From Brachypodius melanocephalos (Eukaryota; Chordata; Aves; Passeriformes; Pycnonotidae): DNA of 64,000 bases. The notes under the pieces were generated by a model that did no database searches, was not told the DNA's origin, and saw only the letters and a program-made list of their open reading frames with translations. Positions within the stretch are counted from its first letter, which is position 1. Each line of letters opens with the position of its first letter. Shown here one piece after another: positions 12,805 through 26,369 of this stretch. The position numbers and the translations under genes were made by a program. The DNA is taken from assembly GCA_013398615.1 (NCBI GenBank), contig VZSR01000520.1:31817175-31881174 (forward strand), read 5' to 3'.

Positions 12805-12895
12805 TATAAACCAGAACTAATAACACTGCCTAATGTCACAGACTATGTATGAGCATTAAGTAATTAATACATAAAAACTGTTTTGAGAATTCAGT
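12805..12895 (+). repeat. Probable MIR-family SINE remnant
   Basis: The string ACTAATAACACTGCCTAATG, then TCACAG, GTATGAGCATTAAG, AATTAATACATAAA and TTTTGAGAATTC follows the 3' half of MIR in order and spacing (GATAATAA-ACTGCCTA-CTCACAGG-TGAGGATTAA-TTAATACATGTAA-CTTTGAGA). This is the clearest of the MIR-like remnants in the window. The element class is ancient and shared by amniotes. Confidence 0.6.
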
Positions 12896-15800
12896 TAATA
12901 GAAGTGAGGGAACCAGCTATAATTGTTGGTATATGATTTTCAAAATATATATACTCACTTACCTGGCTTTTGGGAAATCTTTTAAGCAATATAAAGAAAA
13001 TGAAGTCATATATCATGCGTGTGCATATCTTATTCAGATGAATACATCTTAAGGTCACTGACATTAGTCAGAAAAAAACTAATGGAGTGAATTTCCATGT
13101 TGGAAATAATAACAATTCCTGCATTCTGAAAGCAACCACACTGTGTTGATTAAGGAGACGTGCTGCTAATGGTATGCTTCACACAGGTTAACTACGCACA
13201 ACGGTTCAGATCCCTTCTGAATTGTAAAGACTTTTCCTGTATGAGTGTTCGTTTTTGGTTTGTTTTTTGGTTGGTTTGGGTTGCTTGAGTATTTTAGTCA
13301 TTATTTGCAGCGCAGAACTTTCATTTATGCAACATTGTTCTTTGAAAATGCAGAGCTAGTATCAATTTCAGTTGCATATAACAACTTCCTCCCCTGGGTT
13401 CAGCTGTGATCCAGTGATAAAAAATTGATGGTAAAGGTAGAGAACTGCTGGAAACTGTAAATCATTTTTGGTAAATAGTGAATGGGTGTCAGTTCTGAAG
13501 ACAACGAAGGAGATGAAAGGAAAACTAACATACTGGAAGTGGGTTAAACGTAAGCTGACTTATTGTATATATTACAGGAAAAGAAGATAAGGCTTCAGGC
13601 TTGGAATGTATTAGCAAGAAATGGAGTTTAGTCTAGTGGTTTGTAGGATCCTAAGCTGTGGATAGAGCTTCTAATTTCAAAATGAAATCCAATCCAAATT
13701 CAGATTTTGAGATGATCCATTTTAGACCCAACATCATATTCAAAGTGGAAAAGTTATGCCTGACAATACATTGGATTAAAATTTCTGAAACACCTGGTAA
13801 AACCTGACATTTGTTTTTCCAGAAAGTACTCTGATTTTGCTTCTTGACATTACAAGCAACTACAAAACAAAATGAAAAACGAAAGTTAGTAACCTGCTAC
13901 TTCCACAGTGAAGTGGGAGGGTACCGTGCTGTAGAAAAAGATGATGTAACACATGACTGAAAAATATCTATTGATTTTTCCCTTTCCACACGCCACTACT
14001 CTATTGAAATTAAAGCATTTAAAAATGTCTTCCAAGATGGATATTTTTCTCTCTCACTTCCACTAATTTTCAATTATTTGCCACCAAACTGATCCTGCAA
14101 ATGTCACGATTAAGACATACTCCCACTTTGAACTGATTCATTATTGAATGGTATAATCTTAGTTGCTGTCTTTAAAACGGCAAAACAGAATTAGTTCACA
14201 ATGTCAGAATGGTTAATTTAAAAATGTAGACTGTGCTATAAGCCTCTATATGACATTGACATTATTTTGAGGAATCCATTAAGTGAAGGTAGCTCAGGGT
14301 ACAGCTGTAGTGTGAGCTAGAGGACTGAAGCTGGACTCTGCAAAAGGGCTTTGGTCCTTGCCCAGTGGTGTAGTTGTGCCTGCCAGTCTCCTGGGTGGCA
14401 AGACAGGAAAGTTTCCTTAACACAAATTATGCAATTCCTCTGTGTTCCTTTTGTTTGCTTGCTAAGTGGTAATAGTTCTGGTCATCTGTTGTATATATTT
14501 TCTAGTTAAATTGAAAAAAAAAATTTGAAGACGTGTATATCTAATTATTTACATAAGTTAGAATTTATTTTTAAATGTATATATTTAAATGTAATGCTAA
14601 TAGGCTTTTGCTTCTGCAGGTTTAGTCTTCTTTCTCTATCATTTTTCCCCTTGTTCAGCTTTTTGTAGCACTTTAATCTAAATTTTCTCAATCCCTGTAT
14701 GAACATGTAGTTCTTATGAATATAAGGGGACAAAATCTTTCTAATGAGAGTGGTCATTGGGAAAGGTTTCTAAGAGAATATCCATGTGGATCCCCAACTG
14801 GATAAAGACCTGACCAGCTCTAGGTAACGTTGAAGTTGGTTCTGCTTTGTGTAGAGGCTGGGAATAGATGATATTCAGGGGTCACTTGCAATCAACATTA
14901 TTTTAGAATTCTTTTGTACTTGAATTCATTTGCCAAAATGCTTTGATGTTCCACCAGTCTGTTCCTACAAAACCATTAATTTAAAAATGGTTCGTCTGGG
15001 AAGCCAGTCACTAATTACAGGAGAGACTTGATCATTTTCACACAACTTGATAATACCCTGAAGGCACTATTGAACGTGCAGATTTTGTCTGCTTGGTAAC
15101 AGATGTGATAAAATCTACAGTCCCTCTTTTCCGTTTCTGAGTGTAGATAACCATCCAGCTACTGTATAGTCTGTGGCTAATTACTCCCATTATAATATTC
15201 AGAAGTTATATTTATTCAGAAACAAGAAGACTGCAAGAGATTGTTACATTTTAGTTGTTTTTCCTAGTAAATAGGTTTTTTCTTCAAAGGTGATGGAGGT
15301 CCATTTATATTACATGTATCTCATCATGGTTCGTCCTAACTGACTCTAAATGAAATCATTTGCGCATGGTGAAATCTGAACTTTTCTATAAATTCACAAA
15401 TGATGTAACCTTGTTCATCTTGCAAGGCTGAAAGCAGTTCAAGCCAGTGTGTTCATTTTTCTTTTCTTAAATTAAATCACTCTGCAATTTAACAAAATTC
15501 TTACCCATGCAAATTTGATCCAAGATCTGTATTGCAATATTTCAGCTGCAGCATTAACAGGAAGATTTCAGACATATCTCTGCTGTGAAGGGTTTTCGCA
15601 GTTTGGTAATCTCTTGGTTATTTTTCCAGAGTTTTTCATAGATGTAAACCAAATTTTAGCAAACAGTGAATCTAACTAAAACCTACTCGTGTGTCTCACT
15701 CCATGCTGTTCAGATTCCCTGTCCTCATCCAATGACAATTGTGTGTTTGCACAGACCTCCACTTCCCTGCAGCCCCTGTAGAATAGCTGTTCTTCTCTGA

Positions 15801-17885
15801 CTTCAGCCAAAACAGGAATCAATCAAGTTCAAAACAATAACCAATGTCTCTTACACTTCTGCTCACAGTAACATTACACATGGAAAAAGTAGTAATTTAT
15901 CTTATCAACATGAATGTACAGCACAGAAGTCTTACAGAGACACCTCTAAGTACAAAAATAAAGTAAAAAGGAAGTAAAAAATATATATACATTCTTTCAT
16001 ATAATTTCTCCTTTGACAAAGTCCCCATTTTGAGGACAGGATATGCTGTTTACACAATCAAAGCTCCATGGAGCATTTCGTTTTCTAAAAGTTACAGTTA
16101 GTGTGACATATTTTGGTAGCTGCCAAAGGAATTTTTTTTACTACAACATCTCACTCTGAGAAGAAAGTATAAACTATCAAAGTACCCAGAGACTGCAGTC
16201 TGAAAAAAAAGGGGGTGTGTAGGGCCAATAAGGGAAAGCTTCAGTAATATAATGCCATGAACACTCATGTTTTCATTTGAAAGTACATGAACAAGAGTGC
16301 TTATTTTAGCCACTTAAAACAACAATAACTAAGTCAGGAAAGATCATTATACTGGAATTAAGGAAACTATGCATTTATAAAAACAGTCTCCAATAACAAA
16401 GTCCCTTCTGGAGAAATGCTACTTTCCCTGCTGAATGCTAAGCAATCATTTTGAGCTCAGCTAATTATTAGTAGCTTGAAATGGACAGAGTTAATAAAGT
16501 GCAGCCCCATAAAATTTTCATTGTTGTTGGTAGTTACTCTGTCCCTAAATATCTGGAGATTTTCTTTCCTCCCCCTGCTGTTTCTTTCCAATGCATTTTT
16601 AGAAACAGGTGCCTTTGGCTACTGTCCATTTTGTATAGAAAGAAAAAAAAAAACAAAACAATGAAAGCAACTGCCAGCACAGAACTGGAGTAAATCCCAT
16701 CAGTGAATGACTATCTTACAAAGCTAAATCCTGTGTACTTAGGGGAAAAAAAAGACCAAACATATCCACCTTCCCCAAACAACAACAAAGCACCCAAAAG
16801 CTAACAACATTAAAAGGTCTTTACAAAGTAAGGGTATAATTGCCAAATAGTAGATAAAGTCTTACTGTATCAGTTTGGCAAAAATCACCAATATTGATAG
16901 ATGATGTTTCATGTAACATCAAAATTCAAACACTGGTCTTAGAGAAATCTAGGCAAAGCCAAATTCTTTGCAAAAACTACATAAGGCAATGTTTTTAAAA
17001 TTCTTTCCTAACTGTTAACATGCAATCTGCATGCTTTTGGAAGAAATATTTCAATAGGAAAATTATTATTTCATGTAACCATGCACTGGTAATAGGTTTT
17101 CCACCACAAGTATCCTAGCTTAAGCATTTTGATCATCAGTTAGTAACAAACCATATAAATTATACTTACATACATTTGAAAATAAGAAGCATATAAGTTT
17201 ATACTCTGAACAAAGATCTAGTAAAATATACCTGTCAAGTTAAAGGCGTTTCTCAGAGTCATACCTGAATTCTGAAGTTAGGGACTTAAATGTATCTTTA
17301 CATTTTATAAGGGAATCAGTACATATCGATCTAGATGCCATTGGTTGCTATTTTTATTTTTATGCAATGTATGCTTGCTGGAGAGTTCTATCTTGGTGTG
17401 TTTTCCAATATAATTGCCTTGCTATAATTTGCTTCTATTGAAAACATGCTTGTTCTGGTTTAGTGCCTAAATAGGAATTAAAGCTCTTATCCAGAGGAAC
17501 GTATGTGTGAAAACACCAGCCTGTGTAATTTCCACATTGTAAATGTACTTGTTTTCTCTGGACTTGTAATAAATTCTGTAATTCACTTTCAGAAAGTGTT
17601 TTTCCAACTTTTCCAGCTATTTTAAAACTCTCATTTGAAAACATTTTTTGAACTGCTAGTAATAAAACTGCTCAGAAAAAAGACCTCTATATTTTTTAAG
17701 AATTCTACTCAGAAAGCCCAATAAATGGAAGCCTGCATAATGGTTTTTTTGCAGATAACGTAGTAACTGGTAGAAGTGCACACACAGTGTAGGTACACGT
17801 ATTTTATGCATTTTTATACATTATGAATAACATATTTTATATTTTATATATTGTACAGTAATAATTATTATATTATCTATTATAT
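12896..17885. other. Long unique AT-rich interval
   Basis: No gene or confident repeat. A short patch with normal GC lies near 14290-14400. The last 80 bp before the CR1 (about 17805-17885) is almost pure A and T, a typical CR1 insertion environment. Open frames are all under 75 codons and unrelated to anything I know. Confidence 0.6.
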
Positions 17886-18525
17886 TAAGCTGGGAGATCA
17901 GCCCTGCAGAGAGGGATGTGGGTCTGCTGGCTGGCAGCAGCTCAGTGTGAGTCAGTCATGTGCCCAGGCAGCCAGGAGGGTGAGCTCCGTGCTGGGGTGC
18001 ATCAAACCCAGCACAAACAGCTGCCCAGCTGGGGTGGTTATCCCACTGTACTCAGCAGTGGTCTGGCCTCAGCTTCAGTCCTGGGCCCCACAATATAGAA
18101 TGATGTGAAGATCCTTCAATGTGTCCAGAGGAGGACAAAAAAGCTGGAAGGAATGGCCTGTAAGGAGCAGTTAATAATGACTTTGGATTTGTCTAGCTTG
18201 GAAGAAAGGAGGCTGAGGGGTGACCTCATTGCTCTCTACAGCTTTGTGAGGAGGGAAGTGAAGAGGGAAGTTCTGACCTCTTCTCTCTGGGATCCAGTTA
18301 TAGGACTTGTGTGAATGGTTCAAAGCTGTACCAGAGGAGGTTTAGACTGGACATTTAGATGTCAAATGCTGCAACAGGGGGTCAAACACTTCTTAGAAAG
18401 GTGAGCAAGTGCTTAAGAGCTTTTGGCCAAGGCCCTTAACAACAATTCTTTAAATTTGATCAGCTCTGAATTGGTCAGGCAGATGAACTAGATGATTCTT
18501 ATGGGTCTTTGCCAACTAAAATATC
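17886..18525 (+). mobile_element. CR1 LINE 3' fragment, 5'-truncated
   Basis: Plus-strand CR1 covering the C-terminal part of the reverse transcriptase ORF and the 3' end. Recognisable pieces are the CAQAARR block around 17960 and the VQRRTKKLEG..LEERRLRGDLIALYSF stretch (18105-18250). After these come the GGTTTAGACTGGACATT block and the 3' UTR, ending GATGATTCTTATGGGTCTTTGCCAACTAAAATAT. Small deletions and frame changes make it non-coding. Start and end agree with a standard target-primed 5' truncation. It runs straight into the ATTCT-type terminal repeat, here hugely expanded. Confidence 0.92.
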
Positions 18526-18625
18526 CTATTCTATTCTATTCTATTCTATTCTATTCTATTCTATTCTATTCTATTCTATTCTATTCTATTCTATTCTATT
18601 CTATTCTATTCTACTCTATTCTATT
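18526..18625 (+). repeat. CTATT pentanucleotide microsatellite, 20 units
   Basis: Twenty head-to-tail CTATT units fill 18526-18625, with one interruption (CTACT at 18611-18615). The array continues the 3' terminus of the CR1 without a break, so it is best explained as slippage expansion of that CR1's own terminal ATTCT repeats. The nearly perfect units imply recent turnover and likely length polymorphism. Confidence 0.97.
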
Positions 18626-21600
18626 TTTGTGGAATTGTATTCATTTCCCCTTGGTTCCAACCATAGCTTAAAGACTAGTCTCCTTCTCCAGAGAAAAAGT
18701 GAGTCATTTCCATCTTCTTACAGTAGAGTTCCTTCTTTGAAAATGTCTCTTTGAGAGTGGATTTAGTGGATGAATCTCTCAACTTGCTGCTCAACATATA
18801 TGCACACTTTAGACATTTCAGTATCATAATACTGGGCATATATGTGCTTAAAGCTGAATGGAAATAATCATGACCTTCATTCCTCTCTTCATATATAAGA
18901 TTTTCCTTCAATAAATGACAGGAAAAACATACACAGCAGTGCTTGTGCTGAACAAGAATATGAAAAATGATGTTACAGGAAAAAGATTTGTTTTGTTTTG
19001 TGTTGAAAAGGAAGGCTCAGATGCAGTAAGTACCCTTCTGGTTGATAGTAGGAGCAATTTAATAATTTTAGTGGTCACATCCATACTCTAGGATTAAACA
19101 ATGTCTCTGTGTGTGTTCTGTATATCAACTTCAGATTTTTCTGTGTGCAGACATTGAGAAGAGGTATACAGCACTTAAATCTAACCTCACCAGTACGAAA
19201 AGAGAACTTTTCTATTCACTTTGCTCCGTTCAGGATCAGTTCCTTGCAGTCTTTTTCCTTCAGTCAGAAAATGTTGTCATATCCTTAACAACAGAAGTTG
19301 GTACAAGCCTTGAACAGAGACAAAGGCCTTTGTGTGCCTGCTAGATTTGATTTGTATCACACAGTACCACAGAGATGGTGTTTAAAAATGTCATCACTCT
19401 TAATGAAGCCTGGTAGCGACAAGCTTGAGCAAACACAGCCCTGGTGTGCTCTGCTGCTCGGAGGCAGCGCTCTCTCAATGTTTGTTGACGTGTTTGTCCA
19501 GATTCAAATCTTGCCAACACTGGATTTCTTTTTAAGAATGATGAGAGTTTTAAAGATCCGTCTGGCAGAGGTTTTCAAATTCATTGCCAGTGCAAGGAGA
19601 AGAATAAAAGAAAGAAGGATAGAGACCCCAGGAGGGAAAGTTTTGAATTCTAATGTTTAGTTTCTAAGACGTGGTAGGAAGCTTGCTCCTAAGAACAGAA
19701 CAAAAGGAAAACTGAGCTTCCTTAACAAACATTTCACTTTTATGACTTCCTTCTCGTCAATTCATTCCTAACTTCTCTCTTCCCTGAGAAAGACGGCAGA
19801 AACCCACAAGTTTGCAACAAATTGTGCCTTTATTTACAGGGGACAGAGAATTCTTTAAAGCTCCTCAGAGCTCACTACCGGTTAGTGCATGGAAATCCTA
19901 TGAGTTGTCTGAGGATCTGAACTACAAATATTTAACCTTTTTTTCTGAGCCACAAGAGAAGACTTAATATTATAATGGACTCTGAAAAGGACAGCTGGGA
20001 GAGTCTTGATGAGGAAGTAACCTCCAATGGTGCATTTATATTCCAAATGTATTTATTTTAATTTACTGGATATAATTTTTTATGTGTTCACATTGCAAAA
20101 CTATACTGTCAAATACATTGTATCAGGAAGAATATTCTCGAATAATGCATTGGACCACAAATGCTTGAAAGTTGCACAATTAATCAAGAGAAGTGCAGAT
20201 TCTTATATACCTTTACAGTTTATTTTGCTCTTTGAATATCAAAGTAAATCAAAGCCCATTCTCCCCAAATCTATGTGAACATAAACAAACAATTCAGTGA
20301 GTAGAAAAAAAAAACCAGTATCTTGTTTTATAATCAATTATTATATCATTGATCAATGAAAAAATGGGTTATATCTCATAGTGACTGCTCTTCTGCTTTC
20401 TTTGGTGGGTGCATGAGTTGTAATTGTTTAGCTATTTCATCCTAACTCCAGCCCCACCTCTGATCATCTATTATTTTCCAGAAAATTTTGATTTCTCCAT
20501 TCTTCTACCTCTTCTAAATGATCTGTCACAAAACAATTACATTATATCTTCTCCAAACTCATTCATCACTGATGATCAGCAAACTTCTGCTCTTGCCCTT
20601 GTGTAGCTGGGATATCTATGTCTCTTAATGTCTACAGCACAATCGCAGTTGTCCCTCTGCCATCTATATTAAAATACTGGCTAAACTATAGATTTTCTCC
20701 AAACATCATTGTCATTTTTTCAGAAAATTCATGGCATCGTTTCCTAAGAGAAAAATTTAAATTTTTTTTGAGAATTAGTCTAATTTTCCTACCTTATCTT
20801 CAGCATAGTCTGACACAAATATGTAGAAAAACAATATTGATACAAGTTTTTATACAATGTATATAAATATACAAATATTACAGTTTTGTAAACAATTCTC
20901 AGACAAATAATTATTTATTTAAGTAAATTTAACATCGTTTCTAATTAATGAATTAGGATTTCTAAGAAAGCTTGTGGATAATTTAAGCTCTATGGATAAT
21001 TTTATGGCTGCTGAGATATAGCCCAGCCTTTAAAACAGCCAAATCTGCAGAATAGTTTTACTAAGATAAATGGTCTTCTAAAACAGAATAACAAAAAAAA
21101 TTATTTTAAATTTGTTGTTGTTATCATCATCATCATCATGAATGAGATGAAGACCAGAGCTGCATTGTGATACATAAATGGCCCTAACCCTCAGCTCAGG
21201 AATATGCTGTAGATAAGGGCTTTGACATCGTTCATTATCCTGGGTAATTGAAAAGTTAAGTTGGGGCTGTCATTATCATCAGCTGAGATCTGTGGAGACA
21301 GGAAGTGTTTCAGCAGGCTCTTAGTTGCTCAACATTGCATGAACAACCCTGGATTAAACAATCCGTAAGAGCTGAACAGAACTACAGTCTCTGTCTTGAG
21401 AGCCTATGTTCTAAGATAAGATGAGGCAGAAATAATATATTTGCACATATAAACAGTATTTTCATTAGAAACATCTCTGGTTTTGTTTATAGTATCTTCT
21501 TTTTGTAACTGCCTGTTGCATGCTATCATCATCAATGTGCATCAGGTACTAATGCAATCCTCAATTGTAGTATTTCTCATTTCTTTACACTCATAGTTAA

Positions 21601-23440
21601 GGGAAATTAAACTTTTTTGTATACTCAAATAATTTCTAAAAGTGATAATTTTAGTTAGAATTAATTCAGTTTCATAAGGCAAGAGAGAGGAGAAAACAGA
21701 AAAACAGAAACTTCCAACAGTTCTTTTTACCCTGCAGTTTTCAATCTCATTCAAACCCCAAAACAATAATTCTCTGTAATGAGACACAGAATATGAGGAT
21801 AGAGACAAGGATATATACCTTTAAAGGTTCTCACTGGCCAGTATATGTTTGATTCCAGATTGAAGCTGTATTCAGTCTTTGTGTAAATATTCCAGTTGAT
21901 ATCAATTTATTTATCTTGGGTCAACTGGTCCACAGTTTTTCTTTGGTGTAAAAATATTTTTTGAATCTGGTGTAGTTGACACTTACTTTAACCTAATATA
22001 TACTTTCATTCTCTCATGTTGCAGCTACTGTTGTATTTGCTTTTAATTTTTAGATAATTCTAGCCAATTATCATATCCTCATCACACCTTCTTCATTAGT
22101 GTGTCCAGTTGCGCATATCCAGCCTATTTAAAGTATTCTTGTAAATAATTCCTTCCAAACCCAAAATATTTGTTCTTTTTTCTCTAAGCAGTTTGCTGAC
22201 TGAATTCGAATGAGGTGCCTCAGGTTCAATAAACTTGTTTCAGGGACATCTAATCAGTACTCATTCTGCTTGGCAGTTCATATTGTAAGCCAAGTATTCA
22301 GATATATTTCATATTTCATATTCTTATTTCCTGAACACATTTATGGTAACATGACCACAAAAGAAGGGGGAAGAGTGCTTGGGTGAGCAAAAAAATTATT
22401 TTACTAGAAGTTATGGTCATCTGGGATGGTAGTTGATATGAAACTGAGCAGTGCTACCTGTGAGACATGCTGTGGTGTGCTATGTGTTCAGATGCATCTC
22501 ACAGTGAACTGCAGTCATCTACCTTGTTTATCTAATGTAGCTGGCTGGCTGCAAAACTTGTCTGTGTCAAACTGTATTAGCATAATTGTCAATGTAAAAT
22601 TAATTGACAAGCCCGGCAACGGGCAGAGCTATCCCTTTAGGGCTTGGAGGTTAAACATCTGTGTGAAGTGATGTTTCCTGAAAAGCTTTACATAACTAGC
22701 GGTATTCTGTGCAAGCATTTGATGTTTCAGCTGGTGGAAATCAGCAATGAAGCAAGAACAAAACACAGACACTTGGGTGAGCGTGCTGGGTCATAGTTTG
22801 CTGACAGCCTCACCATCACACCAAAAGGATAGAATCCTCAGGACATGCAGTCTTTTAAGGTCTATCTTCATGTCTGTGCTTGTGACCCAGAAAATTTATA
22901 GTATCTTTTCCTTGAGGGGTCTTTGTCTTGGAATTTCTTACGCGTGGGTAATAACAGTTAGGTCAAACTCTTAACCAGCAATTTTTATCTGAGAAGAATG
23001 GTAAGAGAGAGAAACCAAGAGTCTTCATTTTCTGAAACTCTATCATCAGTCCACTGCAGTCGTAGCCCAATATCTTAGCCAGGAAGCAACGATGGTTTCT
23101 TCAATTGAACTGCAGATTTTTTTTCTCACTAAAAATAGATTGTTTTATGATGCAAGAACATATAATGTGTACACACATTTGTAAACCATGAATAAAATTA
23201 TTAATAATGTGTTGGAGCTCTTGTTCCTCCTCTCTAATTCCTATTTCAATTTAGAACTATAGCTAAGGATTGTACAGATTGTCAGACAGCTCATCATCAT
23301 TAGTCTGCTGTGATGCTGTTTTATAGCCACTTCAACCCATATCTACTTTGAGTTAATAAAAGACAAAGCATACTCTCTTAATTAATTCAAAATCATAGGT
23401 AGAGCCAGAAACAATACCTACCCTCAGAGTCTTATCTTGA
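18626..23440. other. Long unique AT-rich interval
   Basis: No gene recognised. A 120-codon plus-strand frame (19298-19660) is the longest outside repeats and is basic near its end, but has no known domain. An ATC trinucleotide run lies at 21123-21138. The part at 21140-21380 has mixed composition and few simple repeats, and may be under constraint, but nothing identifies it. Confidence 0.55.
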
Positions 23441-23600
23441 GTCATAGAATTACAGAATCGCACTATGGTTTGGGTATTGGAAGGGATCTTAAAGATCATC
23501 TAATTCCAGACCCACACCCCCTGCCATGGGCAGGGACGCCTCTCCCTAGACCACATTACCCAATTTCCTATCCAACCTGGCCTTGAACACTGCCTGAGTG
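23441..23600 (-). mobile_element. CR1 LINE 3'-end fragment
   Basis: It begins GTCATAGAATTACAGAATCG, then a TGGTTTGGGT-TTGGAAGGGATCTTAAAGATCATCTA block, then CCCCCTGCCATGGGCAGGGA and CCAACCTGGCCTTGAACACTG. This is the complement of the avian CR1 3' UTR. The right-hand boundary is uncertain because similarity fades after about 23600. Confidence 0.9.
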
Positions 23601-26131
23601 CAGAAAAGGGATGATGATTCCAAGGATGACACACCCTGTTGAGGTCCCTTCCTGAGTAAAAAGGAAAGCAGGACTCCGTAGGTTCTGACTCTGTACCAAA
23701 ATCTGATGACATCCAAATAATACTCTGGTGCAACAAAGTACGCAAAGCAGTAGTTTCAGTGCACTTCCTCATCCATTCCCAAGTCAGAGAAAACACAGAG
23801 CCAAATAATCATTGATTACACCAAGTAAATCTTTTACATTGAAGACTTTCAAGCATCACAAATACTGTAAAAGTTTTGAGCTTTGAGCTCAAAAGGTGTC
23901 AGAATCTGAAAGCATATAAATATATGTAGTAAATATGATTCAGGGATTTTTAAAGATGAGCAACTTATTTTGACTATATTGGGGTTTGTATTTCTTACTC
24001 ATACACACTTGTTTACATTTTGTAAGTCTGTGATGGCTTCTCACTAAAGGAAGACTCGAAATGTCCAAAGTCTCATTCTGTTCCATCCAAGCCTTGCTGT
24101 AGTCTTAAAAGGTTGGCATGCCTTCCTCAACATTTGCAGTTCATCCATTTCAGCATCACTCAGCATCCCATCTTCCCTGGAGAAAGCCTTGTAATGTGAA
24201 TTCACGTGGGATAGGAAATCTTCCCATCATTAGAATACATGTTTTTATGAAGGAAAAACAGATCATGGATTTATGGCCAAAACTGAAAGTCCGAAGTGAG
24301 ATGCCTGTGGGAAAGCAGAGTAGGTTGTAGTTAGCAAAAAAATCAGTCTAGCCATCAAACTTTATTTATATTATGTTATATAATATAATACTTATGATAT
24401 TTATTATATTATTCTCAGTGCAAAGACAAGATCAACTGAACTCAAATCAACTAATTAAAACCACAAAAAAATAGCAGTCATGGACATGAAATTATGATAC
24501 AGTGTATTAATTTTTTTAACCTATAGCTACCTCAAGACAGCACTTCTGCTGGTTTCCATGCTTACAAAAATCTTTTCATTTTAAACCCTTGAGCCCATTG
24601 GCAGTAACTATGTGAAAGGTTGTTAATTTGAAGCATGGAGTACTGACTACACTAGGGAACACAGCAAGAAATATTAGCTTTATGCATATGGCAGTTCTAT
24701 TTATTTGTATAAATGAACCATATATATTTAGTAATCCTGAAAAAATTGTTATTTTCATTGCCAAAGCAACAAAAGACTTCTGCCAAAAATCTTTATTTAT
24801 TGAATATTAAATAGGGCTGCAGCGCAAAAAGAGAAAAAACCTAAAAATTCACTGCCAATGGTCAGTGCCTAATTTCTAGGTATCTAGAAAATTCATCATT
24901 TTAGCCTACGCTACAAGGGAGATACAAGCACCAAGGGTATAAATTCAAAATAGTCTTCTAAATCTGATCTGGATAGCAGATGGCTTTGAAAAACTAGCAT
25001 AGAATATTGTGAACATATACTGGATATTCTGTGAGAAGATGAGATGTCTCACTGCAAGCTCAAAGCAGCTTTCCAACACCTGGAATGTATAGCTTTGAAT
25101 TGGTCTTTGTAATCTTACCACCCTTCTGGCAAAAGAAGGACTATCTCTAATTATTGAGTGGAGAGACTACAGAGAAAGACAGTGAAAGATATCTGGAAGA
25201 TATTCAAAGCATCTAATTATTCTTTTTCTGTGATCAATTCACCTTCTGTAGAGCAAAAATGGTTTTGAATGGTCTTTATTTTTGTTAAATTAGAAGAAGA
25301 AAGTAGACTATTTTCATCTTTTTACAAAACACAGACTTATGGGCATTTTCAGCAACAGTTGTTAACCTGTCAAATAACCAGCAAAATGCAGGACTGAGAA
25401 TAGAGGCCAATCTGTTAAGTGGAGCCTTGCCTTTAGAAACTCAGGAATCTCCATACCTAAATACTAATTTTTTAAGAAACTTCTTGTATCTGCCATTTAA
25501 AGCAGTTTGGGTTTTTTTATAATGACCTTTGATGGTGAATTTGAGCCACCAAAAGCATCAGAAAGCCTAGGAAATAATTTGAACTGTGAAAACAGATCAA
25601 CATTTGAATCCTGCTCGTTTTGGAAATGTGACTTGATGAGTGGTATGTGATTTTTTTAATATTTAGAGGCTTGGATTAGATAAACAGAAGAAGGTTTTTT
25701 GTTGTTGTTGGTTGTTTGTTTGTTTTGTCTTGTTACATAGATATCTATATTCTAATAAAGAGCTGCTCTTCCTTTTCCCATATTTTTGCTTTGAAGCCCC
25801 GTAATTTTTGAAGTCACAATAATCTGGAGGGAGATGTCGTCTTTCCATCCCAGGAAGGTTTCCACCTTCCTTGGCAGACACTTGTCTTTTAAACCAAGAC
25901 AACATGACAGGGGATACTAAATCCCCGTGCTTAACATATTGAAAACTTTCAGAATGTGGCACAATTGAAGACTAAATGAACGGCAGAAGTATCTACAGCT
26001 TTACCTCACCAGTTCTTAATTTTGTGTCGGTACCCTCATTTTAAGTAAAAAGTCATCAAAGTATCCTCAAATTGTATTCCTCTCAGTTGTATATAGAAGC
26101 AGATTTTGGTCCCCATCTGCCTTGGCCAACA
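23601..26131. other. Unique AT-rich interval
   Basis: No gene recognised. A 9-bp inverted repeat with a 3-nt loop sits at 23874-23894. AT-only low-complexity sequence lies around 24360-24415, and a TTG/TTTG-rich stretch at 25695-25735. Confidence 0.6.
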
Positions 26132-26369
26132 TCTTTCTCTCTTTCTTTCTTTCTCTCTCTCTTTCTCTCTTTCTCTCTTTCTCTCTTTCTCTCTTTCTCT
26201 TTTTCTCTTTCTCTTTCTCTTTCTCTTTCTCTTTCTCTTTCTCTTTCTCTTTCTCTCTCTCTTTCTCTCTTTCTCATTCTCCTTCTCTCTTTCTCTTTCT
26301 TTTTCTCTCTCTCTTTCTCTTTCTCTCTCTCTTTCTCTGTTTCCCTTCTTTCTCTTTCTTTTCTTTCCA
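26132..26369. repeat. 238-bp polypyrimidine microsatellite (TTTCTC-type)
   Basis: From 26132 to 26275 every base is C or T (144 bp). After a single A (26276) and a single G (26339) the tract continues to 26369. It starts with CTCTTTCT-like 8-mers, shifts to a regular 6-bp CTCTTT period in the middle, and returns to mixed units. The opposite strand is pure GA. Arginine/glutamate/lysine-rich and serine/leucine/phenylalanine-rich open frames across it are translation artefacts. Confidence 0.97.

Noticed and set aside
13625..13700. Segment with GTCTAGTGGTT resembling a tRNA-derived SINE head or tRNA A box
   Set aside because: No convincing B box or downstream SINE body, so neither a tRNA nor a SINE can be supported.
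19298..19660. 120-codon plus-strand frame
   Set aside because: The length is within what chance gives in 64 kb of this composition (roughly a couple of frames over 100 codons). I recognise no domain and no splice context.
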